From Metopolophium dirhodum (lineage: Eukaryota; Arthropoda; Insecta; Hemiptera; Aphididae): DNA of 64,000 bases. Numbering within the stretch: position 1 is the first letter of the stretch; each line of letters begins with the position of its first letter. The position numbers were made by a program, and so were the translations under genes. Shown piece by piece: positions 1 to 14,335 of this stretch. The notes below the pieces were generated by a model. That model was not told the origin of the DNA. It made no database searches and saw nothing but the letters and a program-made list of their open reading frames with translations. The stretch lies in contig NC_083562.1 of assembly GCF_019925205.1 (NCBI RefSeq), positions 13,082,001-13,146,000 of the forward strand, given 5' to 3'.

Positions 1-284
1 TTAACGAATCTGTGTAGGGGTATCGATAAGGGTGTGTGTGTGTGTGCTGTAAGGGGTGGGGGGGGAGGGAATTGTCAACACCAACACGATTTCGGCGTCA
101 TTGATAAATATCCACTCACACATTGGCTCTGAAATAATAATGTACTGAGCTCATTCAAAACTAATCTGTGTTTGCAGTGAATTAGACAGTCATTGAACTG
201 CATAGTAGGTAGTATACCATAGTAGTAAAAAAATATTTTATAAACGCCTTTAGCCTTTTTGTAATCTGTTTATGTCACTGTAAT

Positions 285-370
285 GGATGAGTTAAATTTT
301 AGTTCAATGATAAATTATTATGTGCGAATACGATGGAAAAATATTCTGCGCTGAGACCGTCTAACTTTTT
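285..370 (+). repeat. Degenerate fragment of the TACAGTAGGT repeat family
   Basis: Contains cactgtaatggatgagtt, matching the TCACTGTAATGGATGGTGTT part of the family, and then tctgcgctgagaccgtc in place of the usual ttctgagcgaaaacggtc. It is very diverged and is recognised only by the order of these two blocks. Confidence 0.4.
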
Positions 371-719
371 ATTAAGCATGGTTACAAAACAATTATTTTA
401 ATAGTAACATTACAATTTTAACAAATTTTCCTATTATTTTTTTTTCATGATTACTGTAAAAAGTAAGTACAGACAAATATAAAATTATTATGATGACATT
501 TTAAAATATTTGTAATTCGATAGAAATTTGATTTGTGTACCTATTTGTTTAAAAATACTAGTAGATGCATCTATAGATCGGCGAGGTATTATATTTTTAC
601 TGCATATTGTAAATTAATGATTTTTCTGTCGATTAGTGGAATATAATATATTATAATAATGAACAAGCTAATAACCTAGTAGTTGATGCTGTACCATGAA
701 TAAAAAAATAAAAAAATAA

Positions 720-1560
720 TGAAAAAAATGTGGATAAGTTGATGTCGCTCTGCTGTACAGTAGGTTACGAGTAAGTCACTGTAATGGATGGTGTTACATT
801 TGAATTCAATAATATAATATCATTGTATAAGAAAAACGATTCTGAGCGAAAACGGTCAGTCGGCCTATGATATTACCAAGTATATTTGATGATATTATTG
901 TGAATAAAGTAATTTATATATAACCTATTTACGTGGAGCCTTGTTTTCAATTTTCAATCCTTAGCTATAAAAGTTGAACATTTTATAAATTTTTAACTAA
1001 AAAATAATTATTAAATTATAAATTTGAGAAAATTTGTCAAAATTTGAACTTTAAATGCTTATAAAAAAAATTGTGCCTATGTATTTTTATCATTTTCAAG
1101 TGCTATGAGAACGATATATCAGGAGACTTATGTTAAATTCACGCTTTTCTACCCAACAAATAAATTTTATTGATATTTATAGAAAAAAAAACTAAAAAAT
1201 ATGGAAACTGAAAATGTCCGTAAACAGCTCAAAATAAGTCAAAATATTTGGAAAATGTTATGGTGTATAGAAAATGTAATATAAACATTCAGTCAAAATT
1301 TCATGTACCTACGGTCATTTGTTTTAGAGTTGCACCAAAAACCAAAATCGATTTTCTCAAAAACAGATTTTGCGTAAAAATTCCCATTTTTCCTTAATTC
1401 TTCTTTTGTTTTTCACGGCGCTTTTGAAAACTACTGAGAAATATTTACTTTTGATCCCCCAAAGTACCAACTAGATTCACATTCCTATCAGAAAAGTTAC
1501 TGTTGAAGAAAATCCAAGCACTTTTACTGTCCTAAAAGGTGACGACAGACACACAAAAAA
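720..1560 (+). repeat. Long copy of the TACAGTAGGT dispersed repeat family
   Basis: Begins gtggataagttgatgtcg, followed by the core CTCTGCTGTACAGTAGGT, then CACTGTAATGGATGGTGTTA, gattctgagcgaaaacggtc, an AT-rich middle, aaaatcgattttctcaaa, aaagtaccaactagattcac and caagcacttttactgtccta. It is collinear with the copy at 47020, differs by small indels and substitutions, and lacks that copy's terminal catcgcttcgctcagaac block. There are no ORFs, no pol III promoter and no obvious tail, so the class is unknown. Confidence 0.8.
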
Positions 1561-2138
1561 AAAAAACATTTTTAGCTTGAAACGTTTCATCTATAGGACG
1601 CACAAAAAAAAATAATAAATTAAAATCTTACTCTAACTTTATGATATTAAAAAAAATCCAATAATATAGGTACGTTAAATTATTATAAGTATAGATAGCT
1701 ATAATATTTAAATTTAATTTTGTTATTTTTTTTTTTTTTTTGAAATCAGACTTTTTATAAAATATGTTACTCTGTGCCGAGACTATAATTCTAAATAAAC
1801 GATAACACATTGTCCTCTGATCGTTTAGTTAGACATTTTTATTATAACACGGCGCAATGTATAGGTAATATAGTATAGGTACATAGAAATATAGTTTAGT
1901 CTTTATTAATAGTATTATGTTAATAAATCTCTCAATTATGTATATAAAAAAGATTGAAATAATTCAGTTTTTATTTTATGAATAGACTACTTGTATAGCA
2001 AAAAAAAAATTATTTTAAAATAATAAACGCGAGATAAATAATTTAATTTAGCCTGGTACAAATAACAGTTAGCTGAAGGTGGTGGTTGGCAAGCGGTACG
2101 AGCAGGGACCACAATCCCCTAATAATATTATAATATAA

Positions 2139-2448
2139 TTTAATAACTTTTTTTTTTTTTTATTGGGTAACCCGCGGCAACATAGGTCATTGGGTGTGGG
2201 GAGGGCACTGTAGGTTTTTTATATTGGGTAGGTTGATACACGTGTGTTGTGTTTGGCAGAATTTCTAATGGGGCACCCGTAGGTTTCTGCCGTGCCCCGG
2301 GGTGGGGGGATGGCGGCACTTGTTCTCCGGACACCGTGACTTGCACGGAGAAAAATGCCGCCCAGTGGTCGAGGATCGAACTCGGACCGGCTGTGCCGAA
2401 TCTGTCGCGTTGACCGCTCGGCCACCTTGCCCCCTTTAATAACTTTTT
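2139..2448 (-). mobile_element. tRNA-derived SINE with target-site duplication
   Basis: Read on the - strand, the element starts near 2434 with ggggcaaggtggccgagcgg. An RNA polymerase III A box (TGGCCGAGCGG, 2414-2424) is followed by a B box (GAGTTCGATCC, 2373-2383), the layout of a serine- or leucine-type tRNA head. A GC-rich body and an A-tail (T-run at 2148-2161 on +) follow. The 14-bp sequence TTTAATAACTTTTT occurs at 2139-2152 and again at 2435-2448 and is the target-site duplication; the left copy merges with the tail. Short ORFs across it are translations of the SINE and not genes. It must have been mobilised by a LINE, whose identity is not visible here. Confidence 0.88.
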
Positions 2449-2769
2449 AATATTCATTTTATACGTTTTACGTTATAAATTTGTTTAGATATAAATTTGA
2501 AAATAGCATATTATTATGTGTGTATTTATTATTTATACATGCATACCTAATTAATATTCAATTTATAAGAGTGCCTTGATCTACTGATGCGTAATATTAT
2601 AATAAGACAATAATTATTAACATAATATCATATTTTATTTCAGTGACATTGGAACATCAGTGAAAATAGTTTACAATAAAATATATACTATTGCTGTGAG
2701 CGTTCAGAAATGTTATCCTGGTGTTTAAAACAAGTTTTCGTTTTATAAAAAATTTTACACCACATTATC

Positions 2770-3214
2770 ATCAGTTGTAATGAAGGATATATCTTGAAGC
2801 TGAAAGTGTTTGGGGGACGTCGTAGGGCGGCGTGCAGGAGGACGCGCTGCAATAAGTGTGATAAATAGATGTGGCCGTAGGTATATACCTCGCATATTTC
2901 TGACTTATAAACGACGTTAATATCGAAACGTCACATCCCACTTTTCTTCCCGTCTCCCGCGCGTGACGACGATGAATACCGGTAGGGACTACAACGTCGT
3001 TTGTCGGATACAAATGTCGGAGCCATCGCTAAGATCATTTGCAACCGGGCGAGGATCGACGGCATTAGGTTTTGGCGGTCAGGAGTGTTGGAGGGGAGAG
3101 GGGAGCAAACAAAGGCCATGCCAAAATAGAGACAATAACTCTCGGGTAGCGCGAGAGGACTGAAAAGTCACCTAGTCAATTAAAGGGCAGCAGACGACAG
3201 GGAAAGTTAGGAGG
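2770..3214 (+). promoter_or_regulatory. GC-richer, CpG-rich patch ending at a possible donor; candidate leader exon or enhancer
   Basis: This stretch stands out from its AT-rich surroundings by GC content and many CG dinucleotides. It ends in GGAGG|gtgagt at 3214/3215, a plausible donor. Open frames on both strands are short and unlike known proteins, and no frame is convincingly coding. It could be a leader exon, a promoter-proximal region or an enhancer. There is no direct evidence for any of these. Confidence 0.2.
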
Positions 3215-3220
3215 GTGAGT

Positions 3221-4478
3221 GACTATGGTTAAGCGAGAAGGGACGAGACGATGCCGATGAGGTTTTCGGATGTGCTTAAGTAGGTGTGTGTCGTGTGTAT
3301 ATGCAAACACACGTTTAATCGATAAGGGGTAACTAAGCACGTGTACACACACACACATACAAACACACCTCACATACTCATATGTACACAAACAAAGTCT
3401 TCCGGCAATGCGAGCACCGTAGACGTGACCTCGTTTGAAAAGTACGTGGTAGACTTAGTGTGGTGAAATTTTAAGTGGAGGAAAAATGGGTGATTTTCAG
3501 TGATGATATGGTCCAATGGAAATTCAGTTGGAATATAAAAACTACAATACAACGTTCTTAAAATCAAAAAATGATTTTTATTTTCTCCATTATGAAGTTC
3601 TTTTAATATTTCACAATGTTGTTGACTCATAAACTATTTCGTAATAATATCATACTGGCTATGTCTTGCCAATTTCATGGGAGATTTTAATAATAATTAT
3701 AATATGAATAAACCAAACAATATTAACAAAGAAAATTAACTTCTGTAATTATTAATTAATAAGTTCTAACTTAAAAAAATGTGAGTAAGTACAACAAACG
3801 TTACATTTTTATTTTCTCTAAAGTTTTACATATTATTATGTCTATAGTGTAAACTACTCGTGTATAGTATGACGGATTATATAACACGTTAGTATTGTCA
3901 ATTTTTAATGTTTTTTTCTCCATAGTACTGAAACACATCATTTTTTAATTGATCGTATATTTATTCTAAAAAAAAAAAATTGCCACTAACTGAAGGTTAG
4001 TGTGAATGTGCTTAAGGAACTAATTGTTATGTAATATGTTTGTATGAGCCAGCAAATGAGACACCCTCGACGCAGCTTATACATTTTATTTGAATTTTTA
4101 CATATTTTTTTTTCTCTAAAAATCGTAAATAGAAATATCTTACTACAATTTCATTTCTATTTGCACTCGACCGCGCTTAAACAGATACTTCAGATTTGTT
4201 GTTACAATTGCGTGTATTTTTCAATTTGTTCCGGACCATGAGTTTATATCACTAGTTGAGACGAGTTGCACGCTGCACCTGTTGTTTCGAACGACGCCAA
4301 ATCGTTGAACCACGATATAGGCATACAAGCAATTTAACTCTTTAGTAGACGTCAGCCAAAGGGAATGGATTATCGCTCATTTACGATGCAAAATAAAACC
4401 GACGCGGTGGTTTATCAACGAGTATGATGATGTGCGTCATATTTTAGTATTTTTTTTTTGTTTAGCTATTTAAAATTG

Positions 4479-4509
<31 letters not shown>

Positions 4510-4831
4510 CACTATGCACTTGCATAAGTTTTCTCACTGGCGCGGCGAGACCGGCAGGGTGTGACGTTGGTGAACCGTTGAAGGGGATATTGAAGCGGCG
4601 GTGGAGTGTGAGGGTGGGAATAGAATGGAGGGTGGAAATTATACGCAACGATGCCCACCGGATGCTGCGCACTGGTCCATGAATAAATCTCCAAGCCACA
4701 GGCCACCGCCGCCGAGCATGAAACAAAAGCCACGCGGGTTTTTCCGACGCTGTGGTGGATAAATTCTTTTATGTTCCTATAAAACCGTAATTATGACGAC
4801 AGTGTTTTTGCATTTTAGAAGTTCACCCGGC
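3221..4831. other. Mixed AT-rich and GC-richer DNA with no supported gene
   Basis: Holds a (CA)-rich tract near 3345-3368, a - strand ORF at 3370-3630 (86 codons, no recognised motif), a (TTA)n at 4481 and a GC-richer block at 4530-4740 in which frames on both strands are open only by chance. Confidence 0.5.
4481..4509 (+). repeat. (TTA)n microsatellite
   Basis: About nine TTA units. Similar AAT/ATT microsatellites occur at 11327-11359, 22935-22955, 23740-23765, 42258-42277, 45965-45989, 48662-48682, 54315-54333 and 54528-54560. Confidence 0.95.
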
Positions 4832-4869
4832 TATATAAGGCGTGTAGAACACGGACGCTGTGGCCATTC
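4832..4869 (+). promoter_or_regulatory. TATA-box candidate with initiator-like sequence downstream
   Basis: TATATAAG at 4832-4839 is embedded in GC-richer sequence (cacccggctatataaggcg), and CCATTCA lies about 30 bp downstream at the usual TATA-to-start distance. In AT-rich DNA TATA matches are common. The GC-rich setting and the spacing are the only reasons to list it, and no coding exon follows directly. Confidence 0.2.
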
Positions 4870-7800
4870 AAAAGTGGATTTTCAAATTTTTACTGGTTTT
4901 ACAATGTACACATATATAATAATATAGCACATGCACACAATATTTATGTAAGTACATATATACAGCGCGCGCTTGACATAAATGTGCAATGTAAACTCTG
5001 GACAATTAATGTCTAGTGTGTGGGAGTGGGTAACTAAAAGCCATCACGCTGTACTACATATTGCGAATGCCTCAGTCTGTATAGACACTGTTTAAATGTT
5101 CTTTAGAACATCATTATACCTATACAGTGTTCAGTTGAAATAGTTGAACAAATAGTGATCTACTAAAAGTCAAATGCGAATATCGGTCACAATGTTTACG
5201 TTGGGCTTATATTCCAGCAATTTAATTGTCTTACATTTCTTTTTTTTGTCTTACTTGCACACAACTGGTAGAATAATATTATTAGGAACTATGGCTAAGA
5301 CTCTGAATAAAATAGTTGTTTCTCCTCTTGGGTAAATTGTTTTATCAATCTTGAGATATGTCAACTTGAGAGTAAACCACTGTTTTCCATATTTTTCCGA
5401 CTTAATTTGTTGGCCATTCGGATTAATTAGATATGAATTTCTGATGCACAAATATGACTTACCACAAAAAAATGGGACGCCCAATACTACGTATATTATA
5501 TCTAAAAATATACTTTTAATGTAAAAATATTATAACTGGGCACACATTGAATATTCCTGAACATGTCAAAAACGAAATAACCTGCAATCTCAGGCTCATT
5601 AGGTTTTAGAGGAATAAAATGTTTTAAGATCAAATAATATAACCCAATTTATTCGTCTGGACGTGTTCGTCATTATAATATTATATTATATAGGTATAAG
5701 TCCTGAATTATTTATTGTTTTATTTATTTATTTATAATTTTACGAGTCTGGCCCTTTTACAATATGAAATGTGGTATGTATGACTAAGTTGGTAGAAAAT
5801 AACACTAGATAAAGAGATACATGTACAACACTAAAAAAACTACGTGAGTCCATTGTCTAATGAGACGTTGTTTATATTATTTAAATCATTTACCTATTAG
5901 TTATTACATTTCATAACTGATAACAAGAAATTAATAGTCTTAAGTGTATGTCCATCAAAACCTTGTATGACATTAAAAATCAAAAAACTCTCCACTTATC
6001 AAAAGTCGGTTTTTAACTATCGAGCAATATTGGAATTTGTAGAACACAATTCTCTGCATCTTAGATATCGATACGTATAATATAATATTTAGGTATATCT
6101 ATATTATTGTATTACCTAGGTATATAGGGTACACTGTAGTGTGTACTGTACCTACACAGCCGTAATAAAATGAGAGTTTCCCCGTGAAAGTTCATCTGCT
6201 GCTGCAGTAGCCAATGAAGTATAATAGATGGGTTATATTATATATTATTTTTGGGTTCTACGCTACGTGACTGTAGGTATATACGACTTAATATTTTAAT
6301 GTATTTTAGTTAGAAATATTCAAATATATTAACTATAGATCGTTGAATTCGGTGGAATTTACTCATTTTGTAAACATTTTTTTGACGGCTGTCGGTTCTG
6401 ATTTTCTGAATGCGGTTGAGTCGGTATGATAATAAATAATAATATATTACATTATTAAACCCACGCCGACATCACGATGATATTTATTAACAAGTGTCAA
6501 AGTATTTCAATTAAAACGCGTCCCGTATTATATAACGTCATATTAAGCGTCGTGCCATCATTTCACAAAAACATACTTACTTCAAAGTTTAAACTGAATA
6601 CGTACAGGATTGTTAGAGATTAATGTTTAACTGAGTATTGTAGATTCCACTCGGTGTTGAACGACTTAATACTGTTATAATATGCACCTGCATATTATTT
6701 TACAAGACTAAAAATAAAATAAAAGTTTTTAACAATGAGTTGTGGAGAAAAAAAATTAGCACTTGGCTCATATATAGAGCTTAAGTAATTAATTAAGTAT
6801 TAGCCCATGTTCATAGTCCATAGATATTAATAATGCGTATTTGAAGTTTTAGACATTTTTCTGAACTCCTACGTAGGTATATAATTCCAGCCAAAATCAG
6901 AGGAGGATTAAGTTAAGTTGAAAAACTATAACGTTATAATCAAGTCATCAAGATACCTACTGTCAAGACAGTTTCACTGTAGGTAACTAATTGTTTCTGT
7001 AACTTAACGATCGCACGGCTTTTGTTAGCTTTGACATTATAGATACCAGTTCAAATATAACTGAGCGTTGTAATTTATATTAACAAATTCTATATCACTA
7101 GCTATATCTAATAATATCTATAGATATAATACTTTTATATCGAAATATTTAATTTAATTTATTGTGTACCTAATTTTATTGCTCGTACAGTCATACACAA
7201 AAATTTATTTGTTTTAACTAAAAATGACTTTATGATATTATTAAGTTTTTTAGATTTAAATAACTAGAAACTTAATTTTTGAAAAAATGTATTAAATTTT
7301 TAATATTATAATTATGTGAATATATTTTTGTATTTAGCTAAAACTATTTGAATTTTGTATTTGTGGATATATTTAAAGTTAATACTTGTGCTTTAATCAT
7401 AATCTTAAATAATACATAGTATTACATATTCAATTAAAACGAAACTCAACTATTTGTAGTTGCAGGATTACAAAAAATCTAAAATGAATGTTTCATGATT
7501 TACACAGTGGAGTACATTTTATGTGCAATATTGAAGCGGTGTTTTTTTTACTTAATAATGTAAAATATTCGTGCAAATATGTTTGAAAGACGTCAGTTTC
7601 TATTAAATTAGAAAAGAAACAACGACACTACGTTTATGCCGACAACGTTAAAATATTATATTTTTGTATTTTTGACACAGCACGTGACCCGACTATAATT
7701 TAATACAGCAGGATGAAACATTCTATAATCTTGGAAAAAGTTACTTTGCTAAATGAAATCTTTTTCAGTCCCCGGAGTTTCGTTTCCGTTAATCGGCGCT

Positions 7801-10800
7801 TATTTTTGCCTATTAATATTTTCATCCAAGTACGTTTTCACGTGTAACGAAATCGTTAATCTCGATTCCGACGCACCAAATAATTTATAATAAAGATAAA
7901 AAATACTGCAGTTGCAAGATAAATCTGAGACGGGAAATCACAGACCTGGTTTGATAAACCGATGTCGTATCGTAGTTTTCCTCTGCATAATATATTATTT
8001 GGAGAGTAAAATACAATAATATGTATGTAGGTACGAGACAATAACGTCAGAGGTCAGAATATTGATTATAATATTATACGTTTCAATTAAAAACTTATAG
8101 CAGTATTTTTTAATTTTAAATGTAGGTTTTTTCAAATTATGTTTTTAAAAGAAGTCTTGTTGGATTGGTTTTTATATTTTATTTTGAATGATGCATGTTA
8201 TTACATTCGATCATCGTCGAGAAAAAAAACTTTGAATAATAGGTAAATTATTTTTTAAAATGTATATTCTATGATCTTTAATCAAGTTTGATACAATTTG
8301 TACCTCAGATGCCGGGATACCTTGGAAGTATTATTATTTGTAGATAGGTATGTATAATATTCACAGTATTATTACAACAGATCTAAAATATATCATTGTA
8401 TCAGCGATATTTTAAACGCCGTAAGTATCGAAGTATATTCGATTTTGGTTAGTTCATATACCTACAACTGAGGTGGTTTGGACACGACATCGGGTGATTT
8501 TGTGAGTACGATTAATGTGGAATGAATAATAAAAAAGTTCCAAAACAGGTATATTATAGTAACCGAAGACATTACTATTAGATTTATTATTATTTTATTA
8601 TATAGGTTACTCAGACGTGTTCCCAATTATGGTTGATGAAGTTATGACGAAATGGGCGAATTCTGAGAGTTACAACTTATAAGTTATAAGGGTATTTTTA
8701 CACTTGAAACTCGACAATCTAATAACGTTTCAACGGAGAATATAAGTATATAGGACCCTACACTGGAATTCTTATATTATGACGGTATTCGTAAAAGAGA
8801 CTGTAAAATAATTTTATTTCATATCATCTCGTATCACGTTATAGTTTTAATGTTATTTTTCGAGTAATTCGAAAATACTGCCAAGTCCGACAATACGAAG
8901 CTTGTGCGAATTCTATATAATCCATATTATATGCAGTAATAGCAGCTGATATTAAACGCATTATACAATAAATACGTATTATTTTTAAGAACAATTTAGC
9001 ATTAAGCCGGTTCAATTTGAAGATATCGTCGAATAATCGCTATACGCGCATTACACAATAATTTAATCTTAAAAAGCGGGTCTTTATTATAACGATTTAA
9101 TACAGAATTGGTAGTACTTCTGGTTAAAATCATTAATTTCAAAATCCGTTCTTGTATCAGATTTTCAGAACATCTGTTAAGTTACAATTATGGATATTTA
9201 TCATTATGTCTAAAGTTTATTTTAATATAATTTGAAGTTAATGTAAATATTGAGTCACTCACGTATGATTAATGAGTAATATATATCTATTACATATATA
9301 TATATATATTAATACAGGTAGGTAACTATATATATATTGTATAGTTATTTTCAACGATTAATTTTAAAAAAAATGTTTTAAATTATTACATATTTTTGAA
9401 TAGTAGATGTCACTTTTTATGCTGTTGTATATTAACCAATAAGAATTATTCATAGCAAATAGAAACTATTATTACTTCATAATTGTTGGTTGAACAAACT
9501 TAATAAAAACAAAATCCTGCAAATAATAACTATTTAATGCTAACACGTGTGAAATATATTGGTTCTGAAAAATTGATTTTTTAGAATAATTTTCGTTATT
9601 TATTTGATTGAAAATAGCTTAAAAATTTAATTCTAACGATATACAAAATAAATAACCTACAAATTCCAAGCTACATAAAAATATATGTATTATTTTAATG
9701 GACCAATCATGGCCACGGACCACTAAATCAAGTTTGAGGGACCATTAACTCACTATTAAATCATTATATGTTAAGTGATTTTTTTATGCAACCTGGCATA
9801 GTACACAATATAAAAAATATCTTTAGATCAAAATGGCAAAGCTTGGTGAAATTTTTTAATTTTATTGGTTAGTCATTTTATGACTAGTAAATTATATGGT
9901 TTACTCTAGCTTACCCATAGTTTATTGATTGTAAATTTGAAAAATATGCGATATTATTAGGTTGTCTAAATAACAAAACTAATGAATTATGAAAGTGAGA
10001 AAATTTAGTTTTCGTACAACACCGGTATGTATTAGAAAATGTGGAAACATCTAACTATTGAAACTTAAATATTTCATAAACGCATTTAAGCATTCCATTT
10101 AAGCATACACTCGGATCACGACATCGTCACCACACATTTTAAAGTATTGATTGTTTTTGTCTTTTTTTTTATTCATCATGGATGATATATTGCATTTGAC
10201 TACAGCCAGTAGACGAGGTGTTTATTTTTTTTCGGTCGTGCGCATTTTTTTTTTATCACACGCGTCATCTCGAAACCACCTTATATACAGACAGATCAGG
10301 GAATTGCCCCGCTGAGAAGTCAGCAAAATTTATTTCCAGTTGTCGGTTCGTAGTTTATAAATCACTACAACATTTCGAATAGATTAAATTTGAACACGCC
10401 GTCGTCATCAAATCCTATATCGTTACCAAACACTCATACAAATATTTATCACTAAAAAAAAAAATCAGTGTTTGGGTTCTTTGCCACAGCGTAATAATAA
10501 TAATGATATGATAATAATAAAAGACGTTCGATTAGACAAAATCGTTATTTGAGATATTTTCTAAAACAAGTGATGTTACAAAATTCTCAAAAATATAACC
10601 TAAACTAACATAATATGTTTGTAATATGATATAATATTATTATATTCAAGCCAAAAGCAAATTTTGAACAGTTTGGTTTTAAATGGAACAAATAGTTATG
10701 CTAAAAAAATTTAAAAAATAAGTATAATATGGTATATTTTTCATGTAAAAGAACAAGTTTTTCAATTTGAAAAACAGTTTAAATTCTAGGATTTTGTATA

Positions 10801-11326
10801 ATTATTTCAGTCATTAACATAAAATAATAAATTAATAAAGGTAGAAATCGGAAATACAAATATCAAATCAACAACACATACTAAGGACTATACTCTATAG
10901 TATATTGTATATTATATTATGATTATTTAGCTATTTAATAACTAATACATTAATTTGTTCATTTTTGGCCACATGTGTATGTCAAATCAAAAAAATATAT
11001 TATTACAATTTCTACTTAAATAATGTAAATGTTTATTATTTATCGTTTTATTAGGTACTTATAGTGGGTAAATATAAATAATATATTTTTGAATAATGTA
11101 ATTGTTATTTTAAAATTAATTTAAACCTTTTTATTTTTTAAAAGTCCAGTTTAAATTTTGAATACGTGGTTCGAGTTGATCTCAAGAAACAAAGTTTATA
11201 ACATCACCATCTAAAATCCATCAGAAGTTGTCATTATTTGGGACACGTTTTGTCTAGCTTCAATTGAATCGTTTCTCGCTGTAATCATCACGCTTGCAGT
11301 GAATCAAAAGTTTTCGTTTCAGGGGC

Positions 11327-11359
<33 letters not shown>

Positions 11360-14220
11360 TCCTACTTCAAAATATTCAACCAGATACCACTAAACAATTT
11401 GGAAACTGTACGGAATGCCAATATGAGGTATGGAAATGTAGTGGGTGGTTTGATCTATTGTTGTTACCGAGAAAATGTAAATGTTTACTATCGTTCTAAT
11501 TATATTACAGAATTACCATTTAGTATTTTACCAATAGTGCGAATCGTAGTCTAATAAAATAAAAAATGCATCGTATTGAAACGGTGGAACTGTGGAAGAC
11601 ATTGCGCTAATTCAATGTATCGCACCGTTAATCAAATTATCAATTTGCCATTATGTTATTATTAAGACAGATCTGCAGAATAAAAATATATGCCCGTTAG
11701 ATAACTAAATGTATATTCAATTAAGTACTTATTTCTAATGAGATTCCTGGATATCATCAGGGCCAGTCCGGGCAGTCTCGGCCTTTCGAGTAATATTTTT
11801 CTCTCGGCCAACAATTTGATGTGGTGGCCCATATTGGCCAAATGTTGATATTAATAAACAATAATGACCTTATCACATTTGTTGACGGTAAATACCTAGC
11901 TGCGATAAAAATCGTAATGCGGCATTGCGGCCATTTTCTCCTAGGAGCTCAAAATGTTAACGGCCCTTCGAGAGTTTTACTGGTCTATCATCGTAGTGCG
12001 TCTCCTGTAGTTATACTCCTGTTCCGTACACACGATAATGAGTTTAATTTGAAAATCGTACACAGATAGAAAACTCGTATTTACTATATAAACTTAACAA
12101 TTGGTAAATTTGATTTGCAAACCAACCCTAAACCAATATTGGCTTAATGTCGCCTCTCTTTCGCTCTCTGTAATAGGTTCGTAACGTCTGACAGTTTTTA
12201 TCGGAAACCCGCACCGTAGTCTAGAACGTACAATATTATTATATTGTAGGTACGAACTATGCGTGTTGGAAGTAGAAGGCCACAGCGGGAGAAGACAAGG
12301 ACAGGGTTGATGTGGAATATAATATATTTCGTTATATATATTATATATAATAAATAACGATTATTCTAGAGTTGGAGATAACGTCGTCGTATCGCCGAGA
12401 AATATTTAAAAGTGTGTACACACTACGTCGAAATGTGACGTGATCGATGAGCCGATAATTTTGGACGTAATACCGTAATCATGTATACAGCAAACGACTT
12501 CAGTGACTGCTGCTGGTGCCGTTAATCCCCAAATGTTGGGTAAACGAGACAGATATGCATCTGATGGACGCAAAAAACAAATGTAGACTCGAGCGAAAAA
12601 GTTTTTTTTATTATGATTATCATTATTTCCAGTTGCATAGCCCTGGAAATTGTTATTGGCTTCCGTTCCGCCATCGAGAATTTAGTATAAACGAACTCGA
12701 ATAATAACTGATGTCGACAATTATGGAGATATGACGTCTGCAAAGTCACACAAACCGTAACATACTATGTTAGAAATCTCTCAAAGGAATTCCAACCGAA
12801 AATGCGTGTTCCCTGCCTGAAACTTACATTAGGGCGGTGAATTTAATGCATATAATATTATGTGATAATTTATAAGCGCGAGAAATCAAAAGTTATAAAA
12901 CATATATTTTAGGTTTTTCCATCGTGGATGATAATAACCGAAAATTCATGTCAAAATCTGATGAATATTTACAGATTATATAGAAGTGTTTTTTTATATA
13001 TATATACTTTATATATACATTATATACATATAATGTTGTTAGTATTATTATTATTTGTTACAATATTGAATATTATACTATATCCAGTGCTGAAAACAAT
13101 ATTGAGACTCAATAAATTGTCAAGTCTTTATTTTATTTTATAACAGGTGACTAATGGAAATCGTGCGTTATTATTATTTATAATTTATAATTTTTTTGTA
13201 ATAATACTACTTCAGAATTATCGTGAAAAACTTTCAAATCATTTACTTTAATGATTGTTGTAATATATTACATTAACATAAATTAATTATAAATCCTTGT
13301 CCAGGAATCAATAATGCAGTCTATTACATTATAATTAAATTCGTATTAATCTGTCGAGTAACTCAATTTTGTATGTTGTGCTTTGTGCTTTTTTTTATAC
13401 AAAAGACCGTCCTCAACATGGGCCATCGGGTGTACAAAGGGTTAAATAATTATTAATTTTCATTTATATTTAACATTATTTTAGCTACATACATTACAAT
13501 TAATATGATTCCATTATTATACATCATATTTTGAGATTCATAAGCTAACTTTATTAATACAATTATATTACTATAAAATTAGTAGTTAAGCTATAATAGA
13601 ATATAGGAGTTCCCATTTTCATTTTCAAACGCGTGAAGTATACAATATTTTCAAATTTTCAATTTGAAATAGAACTAAACAATTTTTTTTTGAAGATAAC
13701 AAAATATAATCAATTTTTGGTTATTATATAGGTAATCCGTCCTATTGATAAATATATTTAGATTACATTTTTGCAACACGTATTACATGGAAATATTACA
13801 TTACTTTAACATGGAAATAGATATATCAAAACTTAGTATATAATATTGTTTATTCGTTTACTATACATTTTTGAATTTTTATAATCGTTTTTATTTAGTG
13901 GTACTATTTTGGGGCAGTCATGGCATACTACTATCGGAATCAAAGAAAAATAATTGAATATTTAGATTTTTCAAAACGTCATTTGAGTAGTTACTACGAA
14001 TAACTTGAATCATTAAAATGTAAATATCGTTTTTCATTTTATTTGACTCTGGTAGTTTTTCCTGCCTACACTCATCGTGCGTAGCATGGGAGGTAAATAT
14101 TGTTTTGACGTTGGACGGATTTTAACATTAAGGCCTCCATAATTAAACGATAGGGAATATGCAAACAACCATCGTTTTGACTTTTACCTCTGACCTTAGA
14201 AATTCGGTATGAATAATTAA

Positions 14221-14335
14221 CACCAATACACCACACCAACGCACACAGACACAGTAAAACAGACAAACAGACAAACAGACAAAGACAAAGACACAGAAAC
14301 ACAGAAACACACGCACACACACACATACACCACCC
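14221..14335 (+). repeat. Low-complexity (acagac/acaca)n tract
   Basis: A mixture of CACA, ACAGACAA and ACAGAAACAC units on + gives long Cys/Val/Ser/Leu ORFs on -, which are artefacts. Confidence 0.9.

Noticed and set aside
2140..2457. 105- and 68-codon - strand ORFs
   Set aside because: They lie entirely within the tRNA-derived SINE and its flanks.
11765..12010. Possible hAT-like ends (cagggccagtccggg on the left, aacggcccttcgag inside)
   Set aside because: No matching right end or target duplication was found.
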